Below are positions 5,474 to 10,201 of a stretch of DNA of 10,201 nt, piece by piece. The notes under the pieces were generated by a model. It saw nothing but the letters and a program-made list of their open reading frames with translations, had not been told where the DNA came from and searched no databases. The position numbers and the translations under genes were made by a program. The DNA is from Caldisericota bacterium (GTDB lineage: Bacteria; Caldisericota; Caldisericia; Cryosericales; Cryosericaceae), in contig JAPLGJ010000233.1 in NCBI GenBank assembly GCA_026390215.1, positions 1 to 10,201 on the forward strand. The letters run 5' to 3'. The first letter of the stretch is position 1. Each line of letters starts with the position of its first letter.

Positions 5474-6877
5474 CTATCCCTTCAAGAGTTCTGCCATGGC
5501 GTACGCATAGATGCGCGTCGCCTTGAGCAGGGAGTCGACATCGATGTACTCGTCCGGTCCGTGCTCAGTCATTGGCTGACCGGGGAACAGTGGTCCAAAG
5601 GCTACCGCGCCGGAGATGGCCCGTGCGTAGGTGCCGCCGCCGATGGCAAAACACTTTGCTTCTGTGCCCGTATATTCTGTGTACGCCTTCTGCAGGGTCT
5701 GGATGAGGGGCGTGTCGGGATCGACATAGTGTGGTGTGCTGTCAGACATGACCGTGAACTCGACCTTGGTCCCCAGCAACTTCTCGACGAACTGGTCGGT
5801 GACCTGTTTGCTGGTGACCGTGATGGGGTACCGGATGTTGATGACCGCCGTGCTGTCGTCATGGTCCACATGCAGGGTGCCAAGGTTGAGTGTGAGGATG
5901 CCCGAGATCTCGTCCAGGAAATCCACGCCCACACGATGTCCGGTCCATTCGATGCCAATCTCGCGCGCAAGGAACTGAAGGGACTCGTCGTCCTCGAGAC
6001 AGTGCACGGCGTCGAGTACCTGCAGCAGCTTCCCGACGGCGTTGCGGCCTTTCTCGGGAGTAGACGCATGGGAGGGCATGCCCTCCACGTCGAGCTTCAG
6101 TTCACCGTTTGCGAGCGTCGTCGATACCGAGAACTCGTCCCTGGGTAGGCGTTCGATCAATCCCTGCAGGCGCTGCAGCTTGTCATGATCGGTAACCAGG
6201 ACCGCCTCGGCGTGCTGCGGGACGACATTGGAACGCGTGCCACCGTCGGCGTGGCGCAGCATGCCTCCGTGTGTGCCGTGTCCGACCAGCTGGAGGTTGA
6301 GGATGCCCTTCTCACCGTTGACGATAGGGAATTCGGCGTCGGGGCTGAACCCGGACTCGGGGATACCGTACTTCTTGAAGTAGTATTCGAAATCGGCCCA
6401 TCCGGATTCCTCGTCGGTGCCGATCAGCAGCATAATGGCGTTCCTCGGCTCGATGTGCTGCGCCTGCAGCGCCGCACGGGCGGCAGCCAGCGCAAAGATG
6501 GAGGCAACAGCCGGTCCCTTGTCGTCGGTGGAGCCTCGGCCGTAGAGCCGGCCGTCCTTGATGGTCCCGGCAAACGGGGGAACGCTCCAGCCCGTTCCTT
6601 CCGGAACGACGTCGACATGGGTCAGGACTGCATATTGTGTCCCATCGCCGCCCCAACGGACGCGGCCCACGTAGTTCTCCATGTTCTCGGCCGTGAAATG
6701 TCGTCCTTCGGCGGTCTTGAGCATGAACTCGAGAGCGTGGCCGATCTCCTTGCCAAACGGGGCATGCGAGTCGGCCGTCGCCGGGTCTTTGATTGACGGG
6801 ATCGCAATGGCACCAGACAGGGCCACCATCATCTCGTTCTCGTGTTCGTTGAGGTAGTTGTCGATAGCCTTCTTCAT
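5474..6877 (-). CDS. pepV: Dipeptidase, PepV subfamily of M20 metallopeptidases
   Basis: The 467-residue product matches the length and motif order of PepV, a cytoplasmic di-zinc aminoacyl-dipeptidase that releases amino acids from imported dipeptides. Metal and catalytic residues are present: His87 in LTHVDVVPEG, Asp119 in GRGSTDDKGP, Glu156-Glu157 in GTDEESG, Asp180 in GFSPDAEFPIVNGEKG and His439 in TEHGPDEYID. His87, Asp119 and His439 have, as I recall, the same numbers as the zinc ligands of Lactobacillus PepV, indicating little length change. The middle third (about 200-330) is the lid domain. ATG at 6877 is preceded by GGGGGA six bases upstream. The gene follows chr2 by 12 bases and precedes the CYTH gene by one base, so it is inside a tight operon. 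It fits a peptide-using metabolism. Other M20 peptidases are less likely given the PepV-specific spacing. Confidence 0.92.
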   Translation of the reverse strand: MKKAIDNYLNEHENEMMVALSGAIAIPSIKDPATADSHAPFGKEIGHALEFMLKTAEGRHFTAENMENYVGRVRWGGDGTQYAVLTHVDVVPEGTGWSVPPFAGTIKDGRLYGRGSTDDKGPAVASIFALAAARAALQAQHIEPRNAIMLLIGTDEESGWADFEYYFKKYGIPESGFSPDAEFPIVNGEKGILNLQLVGHGTHGGMLRHADGGTRSNVVPQHAEAVLVTDHDKLQRLQGLIERLPRDEFSVSTTLANGELKLDVEGMPSHASTPEKGRNAVGKLLQVLDAVHCLEDDESLQFLAREIGIEWTGHRVGVDFLDEISGILTLNLGTLHVDHDDSTAVINIRYPITVTSKQVTDQFVEKLLGTKVEFTVMSDSTPHYVDPDTPLIQTLQKAYTEYTGTEAKCFAIGGGTYARAISGAVAFGPLFPGQPMTEHGPDEYIDVDSLLKATRIYAYAMAELLKG

Positions 6878-6889
6878 AGAGTTCCCCCT

Positions 6890-7420
6890 TTACCTGAACA
6901 TCAAGAGTCCGAGTCCACCAGCTGCAAGCAGCACCAGGAACAGGTTGAGCTTCTTCCCATACTTCAGTATAAGCAAAAGGATACCGACTGCTGCGACGTA
7001 TCCCCACCACGCCGGGATGCCGCTCCTGGCGATGGAATAGACCGCGTAGGTGAGCAGGGCCAGCACGACGGGTTTCAGACCGTCGAGAAATGCCGAGACC
7101 CAGCGGTTTGTGCGGAATGTGTGTGCGACGGTCGCGATGATGAGGATGATGATGAACGAGGGCAGAATGACACCCAGCGAGGTGACCAGCGCGCCGGTGA
7201 GACCACGCAGCTTGTACCCCACAAAGGTCGCCATGTTGATGGCGACCGGACCCGGCGTGATCTCGCTGATGGCGACGAAGTCCAGAAACTCCTTCATGGG
7301 AACCCAGGCCAGATTGACGACCAGGTCCTTCTCCAACAGCGGGATCATGGCCTGGCCGCCGCCGAACGTGAAGATCCCTATCTTGAAGAAAACGCCGAAC
7401 AAGGCGAGGAAGCTGGTCAT
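6890..7420 (-). CDS. Chromate transporter-family (CHR) protein, short form, second of a pair
   Basis: The 176-residue membrane protein is a single-CHR-domain member. It carries FFKIGIFTFGGGQAMIPLLE (11-30), then ISEITPGPVAINMATFVGYK (51-70) and several hydrophobic helices to the C-terminus. Short CHR proteins usually occur as adjacent pairs that work together, as in Bacillus ChrA/ChrB-type pairs. The family exports chromate in studied cases, but many members have no proven substrate. The real start is ATG at 7420, which overlaps the stop of chr1 in ATGA; an in-frame upstream extension lies in the chr1 coding region and reads as non-homologous. There is no good ribosome-binding site, which fits coupling through the overlap. 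The stop lies 12 bases before the pepV start. Confidence 0.88.
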   Translation of the reverse strand: MTSFLALFGVFFKIGIFTFGGGQAMIPLLEKDLVVNLAWVPMKEFLDFVAISEITPGPVAINMATFVGYKLRGLTGALVTSLGVILPSFIIILIIATVAHTFRTNRWVSAFLDGLKPVVLALLTYAVYSIARSGIPAWWGYVAAVGILLLILKYGKKLNLFLVLLAAGGLGLLMFR

Positions 7421-8034
7421 GACGCGCTCTTGCCGGCGGCGGGCGCTGTTCCGGGCCGTTTGACCGCCTCGACGGTGATGCCGACCAGGCCGCCGCCCAG
7501 GATGAGCCAGATGGGGCTGACCTGGTGGACGAAGAACAGGATACCGAGCGATGCCGCACATACGACAGCGGAGACAACGGTCCATTTCTGCCGTTTGCCC
7601 AAGTCGAGGACAATCGTCGCGATCTGTGCGACGACGCCTACGATGACGCCGGCGAAGAAGCGCTGGACCCAGACGTTATCCTTGAAGCCGGGGAAGAAGA
7701 CGGCGATGACGATGATGACGGCCACAGCGGGGATACTGACACCCAGCGTGGCGACGACGGACCCCAGGACACCGCTTTGCGTGTAGCCGACAAACGTCGC
7801 CATGTTGACGGCGATTGGTCCGGGCGTGACCTGGCTGATGGCCAGCATGTCGTAGAACTCCTCATCCTCGAGCCAGTGATACTGGTCGACGAGATAGCGC
7901 TTCATCATGAGGATCATGGCGTACCCCCCTCCGATGGTGAACGCTCCGATGATGAAGAAGGTCCAGAACAGCAGAAGCTGCTTTCTGACGGATGCGTGGC
8001 CAGCTGTATAGGTGATGACCTTCTTCGGTTCCAT
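7417..8034 (-). CDS. Chromate transporter-family (CHR) protein, short form, first of a pair
   Basis: The 205-residue membrane protein is a single-CHR-domain paralogue of its downstream partner. It has GAFTIGGGYAMILMMKRYLV (30-49), ISQVTPGPIAVNMATFVGY (66-84) and about six hydrophobic segments, ending in a short polar tail. The TPGP-x-A-x-NMATFVGY segment is nearly identical in both proteins, pointing to an old duplication; short CHR pairs are thought to form one antiparallel transporter. ATG at 8034 is chosen because GGAGG (8040-8044) lies five bases upstream; an in-frame GTG six codons earlier would start upstream of that site and within 3 bases of the terminator hairpin. It is the first gene of the chr1-chr2-pepV-CYTH unit and lies just downstream of the pta terminator. 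Chromate as substrate is an annotation inherited from the family, not shown here. Confidence 0.88.
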   Translation of the reverse strand: MEPKKVITYTAGHASVRKQLLLFWTFFIIGAFTIGGGYAMILMMKRYLVDQYHWLEDEEFYDMLAISQVTPGPIAVNMATFVGYTQSGVLGSVVATLGVSIPAVAVIIVIAVFFPGFKDNVWVQRFFAGVIVGVVAQIATIVLDLGKRQKWTVVSAVVCAASLGILFFVHQVSPIWLILGGGLVGITVEAVKRPGTAPAAGKSAS

Positions 8035-8052
8035 GCATTCCTCCGGAGTCAC

Positions 8053-8079
8053 GAAAGGGGCAGCACACCGCTGCCCCTT
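8053..8079 (-). terminator. Intrinsic terminator after pta, immediately before chr1
   Basis: On the - strand AAGGGGCAGC (8079-8070) pairs perfectly with GCTGCCCCTT (8064-8055) around a five-base loop, followed by only a short T run (CTTTCG). It starts 33 bases after the pta stop and ends 20 bases before the chr1 ATG, leaving no room for a promoter between them. It probably ends most pta transcripts and lets a fraction read into the chr-pepV-CYTH unit. Confidence 0.65.
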
Positions 8080-8112
8080 AGATTTCTATGTCGTGTGGCC
8101 CGATCCTCGCAA

Positions 8113-9087
8113 CTACGCGTTGAGGAGCGCAATGCAGCAGACGTCGCGGATGTCTTCGGGTGAGCAGCCACGGGACAGGTCGTTGGCCGGCTTGGCCAGA
8201 CCCTGCGAGATGGGCCCGATAGCCTGAGCGCCCGCCAGACGCTGTACCATCTTGTATCCGATGTTGCCTGCGTTGAGTTCGGGGAAGATGAACACGTTGG
8301 CCTTGCCTGCGACCGGGCTGCCCGGAGCCTTGCGCGCGCCGACGGAGGGCACGTATGCTGCGTCGAACTGCAGCTCGCCGTCGACCAGGAGCTCGGGAGC
8401 CTTCTGGTGTGTCAGGGCAGTCGCCTCACGCACCTTGGTGACCATGTCATGCTCGGCAGAGCCTTTGGTGCTGAAGGAGAGCATCGCGACGGCAGGCTCG
8501 ATGCCCGTCAGCGTCCTGTACGTCTTTGCGGTCGCGATCGCGATGTCCGCCAGTTGCTCGACGGTGGGATCGGGGATGACGGCGCAGTCGCCGAAGCCCA
8601 GCAGCTTGCCGTCCGGCATGACCATGAGGAACATGGAACTGACCGTCTTGCTGCCCGGGGCAGTGCCGACGATCTGCAGCGCTGGCCTCAGCATGTCGCC
8701 GGTACTGTGCAGGGCACCTGTCACCAGTGCATGTGCCATGCCGGTCTCCAGCATGCAGGTGGCAAAGTAGATGGGGTCCACGGACAGTTCGGCAGCTTTC
8801 TCCGGTGTCATCCCTTTGGCCTTGCGCTTCTCAAAGATGAGAGCGGCAAACTCGGCTGCCTTGGGTGACGTCTTGGGATCCACGATCTGCACGCCGGTCA
8901 GATCGACGCCTGCCTTGGCAGCGTTCTGACGGATAGACGATTCGTCCTCGACCAGGATGACGTCCGCCATTCTGCCACTGACCAGCATCTGTGCCGCTTT
9001 GAGGGTACGTTCCTCGTTACCCTCGGGCAGAATGACGGTGCGGTGCAGAGCCTTCGCCTTGGCCCGTATCTCTTCCAGTACGCTCAT
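8113..9087 (-). CDS. pta: Phosphate acetyltransferase
   Basis: The 324-residue product is a full-length short-form Pta, which interconverts acetyl-CoA plus phosphate with acetyl phosphate plus CoA in the cytoplasm, usually with acetate kinase in fermentative ATP formation. Family segments appear in order: VILPEGNEERTLKAA (18-32), ALVTGALHSTGDMLRPAL (120-137, including Arg134), LSFSTKGSAEH (203-213), LQFDAAY, and PISQGLAKPANDLSRGCSPED. The last contains Ser305, Arg306 and Asp312, matching the catalytic Ser-Arg and Asp of Methanosarcina Pta. ATG at 9087 follows GGGAGG (9093-9098) by five bases; an upstream in-frame TTG at 9102 lacks such a site. No acetate kinase gene is in the window. It has its own promoter and terminator, so it is probably transcribed separately from azlCD. 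Related phosphotransbutyrylases are shorter and less similar in these motifs. Confidence 0.93.
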   Translation of the reverse strand: MSVLEEIRAKAKALHRTVILPEGNEERTLKAAQMLVSGRMADVILVEDESSIRQNAAKAGVDLTGVQIVDPKTSPKAAEFAALIFEKRKAKGMTPEKAAELSVDPIYFATCMLETGMAHALVTGALHSTGDMLRPALQIVGTAPGSKTVSSMFLMVMPDGKLLGFGDCAVIPDPTVEQLADIAIATAKTYRTLTGIEPAVAMLSFSTKGSAEHDMVTKVREATALTHQKAPELLVDGELQFDAAYVPSVGARKAPGSPVAGKANVFIFPELNAGNIGYKMVQRLAGAQAIGPISQGLAKPANDLSRGCSPEDIRDVCCIALLNA

Positions 9088-9120
9088 GTGTTCCTCCCGC
9101 AAAGGTTGACTACACCAATT

Positions 9121-9148
9121 ATTGTACCACGGTGGCGCTCAGCGTCCA
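9121..9148 (-). promoter_or_regulatory. Promoter of pta
   Basis: On the - strand TGGACG (9148-9143) and TACAAT (9126-9121) form -35 and -10 hexamers 16 bases apart. Transcription would start near 9114, giving a leader of about 27 bases that contains the GGGAGG ribosome-binding site. An inverted repeat GGCGCT (9134-9139)/AGCGCC (9148-9153) lies across the -35 box and spacer and could be an operator or the residual terminator of azlD. Confidence 0.55.
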
Positions 9149-9158
9149 GCGCCGAACA

Positions 9159-9479
9159 CTACGCCAGCAGCCGTGTCAGCACCATGTAGACCGCCGTTCC
9201 TGAGAGAATACTCAAGAGAGCGCTATGCTTCCAGCGGTGGACGAGAACAACAATGCCCACGCCCGCAAGTGCCGGTATCCCGTAGGGTGCCGTGAGCCAC
9301 GCGATACTGCTGAGCGAGTAGAAGACGAGAAGCCACAGAACAAGCGGTGGCAAGACAGTCTCGACGGTCGCAACCCAGCGGGGTGGGTGGTTGCGGCTGA
9401 ACAGCAGGAACGGCAGCAGGCGGCTTGCGAAGGTGATGCCTGCCATGACGGCGAGGACCACGAGGGAGTCAGCCATCAT
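9159..9479 (-). CDS. azlD: AzlD-family membrane protein (branched-chain amino-acid export partner)
   Basis: The 106-residue product has the size and pattern of AzlD: four hydrophobic segments and the N-terminal TFASRLLPFLLF motif at about 16-27. AzlD is the small partner of AzlC in a two-component exporter for branched-chain amino acids and analogues (e.g. 4-azaleucine resistance in Bacillus). ATG at 9479 is preferred: GAGG at 9487-9490 lies seven bases upstream. A second ATG follows directly at 9476. A longer in-frame start at 9518 would lie deep inside azlC and add a Cys-rich non-homologous stretch. The gene overlaps the azlC stop by about 11 bases, indicating translational coupling. Its stop lies 10 bases before the pta -35 region. 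Confidence 0.85.
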   Translation of the reverse strand: MMADSLVVLAVMAGITFASRLLPFLLFSRNHPPRWVATVETVLPPLVLWLLVFYSLSSIAWLTAPYGIPALAGVGIVVLVHRWKHSALLSILSGTAVYMVLTRLLA

Positions 9480-10155
9480 CCGTATGCCTCGAGAGAAGCA
9501 GCAGCATGCCCGTTCCAACAGCGATGGATGCCGGCAGAACGGCCGATGATGGAAGAAGAAGGCGCCCGATCACGGTCGTTGCCAGGGCGACAGCAAGGGG
9601 CACAAGAGAGCGGATTCTCTCTGTGCTGCCGACAGCCAGGACGACAAACAGGGCTGTCAGCGAAAACTCGATGCCGGTGATGGTGGTGGGGACGGCCGTT
9701 CCCAGAACGGCACCGACCAGTGTTCCGGCGACCCAGTACAGCTGGTCGAGGAGCGAGATGAGGACATACAGCCGAGTTCTTGTGGAAGGATCTGGTTCCT
9801 CGACAGTCGTTAGGAGGGCGAAGGTCTCGTCCGTGACGGCGAAGATCAGGTATGGCTTGGCCCACCGTGTGCCGGAAAACTTCGTGAGGAGCGACAAGCC
9901 ATAGAAGGAGTGGCGCAGGTTGAGCAGGCAAGCCATGACGATGGCCGTTGCCATGGGCATGCCAGCTGCAGACAGTCCAAGGATGAAGAACTGGGTGGCT
10001 CCTGAGTAGACGAAGATGCTCATGGCCACCGGATACCACCATGGGTGTCCTGCCTGCACTGCCAAGAACCCGAATGCGATGCCGAGAGGGATATACCCCA
10101 TCAGGACGGGGAGTGTCTGGCGTACAGCTTGGCGGAAGACAGATTGGCTTTCCAT
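9469..10155 (-). CDS. azlC: AzlC-family branched-chain amino-acid exporter subunit
   Basis: The 228-residue membrane protein shows the AzlC motifs in order: LMGYIPLGIAFGFLA (18-32), VYSGATQFFILG (49-60), NLRHSFYGLSL (79-89) and VTDETFAL (107-114), with further hydrophobic helices to the end. AzlC with AzlD exports branched-chain amino acids across the inner membrane; in a peptide- or amino-acid-using organism this would relieve excess Leu, Ile or Val. The ATG at 10155 gives the family's usual N-terminus. No ribosome-binding site precedes it, and the -10 box ends only six bases upstream, so the mRNA is predicted to start at the A of ATG (leaderless). azlD follows with overlapping ends, forming a two-gene operon. 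Confidence 0.9.
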   Translation of the reverse strand: MESQSVFRQAVRQTLPVLMGYIPLGIAFGFLAVQAGHPWWYPVAMSIFVYSGATQFFILGLSAAGMPMATAIVMACLLNLRHSFYGLSLLTKFSGTRWAKPYLIFAVTDETFALLTTVEEPDPSTRTRLYVLISLLDQLYWVAGTLVGAVLGTAVPTTITGIEFSLTALFVVLAVGSTERIRSLVPLAVALATTVIGRLLLPSSAVLPASIAVGTGMLLLLSRHTDDG

Positions 10156-10161
10156 GGGCGG

Positions 10162-10189
10162 ATTGTACGGAATAGACCGTCTCTGTCAA
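10162..10189 (-). promoter_or_regulatory. Promoter of azlCD, positioned for a leaderless mRNA
   Basis: On the - strand TTGACA (10189-10184, perfect consensus) and TACAAT (10167-10162) are 16 bases apart. The -10 box is separated from the azlC ATG by six bases, so the expected start of transcription, about seven bases after the -10 box, falls on or next to the A of the start codon. Confidence 0.75.
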
Positions 10190-10200
10190 GCGGCAGAGAC
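10179..10200. promoter_or_regulatory. Inverted repeat over the azlCD -35 box (candidate operator)
   Basis: GTCTCTG (10179-10185) and CAGAGAC (10194-10200) are perfect inverted arms separated by eight bases. The left arm and spacer cover the whole -35 hexamer. Position and symmetry suggest a repressor site controlling azlCD; a terminator stem of an upstream gene beyond the window edge is an alternative. Confidence 0.45.
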
Positions 10201-10201
10201 A

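Noticed and set aside
5450..6148. 232-residue + strand frame opposite pepV
   Set aside because: It lies wholly antisense to a clear PepV gene, matches no family I recognise, and is the kind of long shadow expected in GC-rich DNA.
6312..7613. 433-residue - strand frame spanning parts of chr1, chr2 and pepV
   Set aside because: It is out of frame with three well-supported genes and its translation is Arg/Pro/His-rich, typical of a shadow.

Overview
The window is about 60% GC and densely coded, with no recognisable RNA operon, insertion sequence, phage gene or CRISPR array. It carries phosphate acetyltransferase, a PepV-type dipeptidase, an ornithine/alanine racemase-family enzyme, paired short chromate-transporter-family proteins and an AzlC/AzlD exporter. 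Together these suggest a free-living, probably anaerobic, amino-acid- or peptide-fermenting bacterium. The lineage cannot be fixed from the sequence; an uncultivated Cryosericum/Caldiserica-like group is only a guess.

The layout is convergent. The left half (2-4762) reads on the + strand: the 3' end of surE with an unusually long basic tail; a 377-base gap holding a strong promoter, an operator-like palindrome and potential RNA structure; a divergent D-Ala-D-Ala ligase-like ATP-grasp enzyme; an intrinsic terminator; then a racemase of the ornithine/alanine racemase family followed after 25 bases by a protein that looks like a hybrid histidine kinase stripped of its ATP-binding and receiver active-site residues. 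A perfect 22+1+22 base palindrome lies exactly between the converging halves.

The right half (4831-10155) reads entirely on the - strand. In transcription order it is azlC-azlD (branched-chain amino-acid exporter type; azlC appears leaderless), pta with its own promoter and intrinsic terminator, and a tightly coupled four-gene unit chr1-chr2-pepV-CYTH (4-base overlap, 12-base gap, 1-base gap). The pta terminator ends only 20 bases before chr1, so the four-gene unit probably depends on read-through from pta or on a promoter inside pta.

The most unusual items are the pseudo-hybrid kinase with its N-terminal cysteine cluster, the structured leader or candidate RNA before the ligase gene, the pairing of a divergent ligase with a racemase, the perfect intergenic palindrome and the leaderless azlC with an inverted repeat over its -35 box. 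No complete new defence or mobile system is visible.
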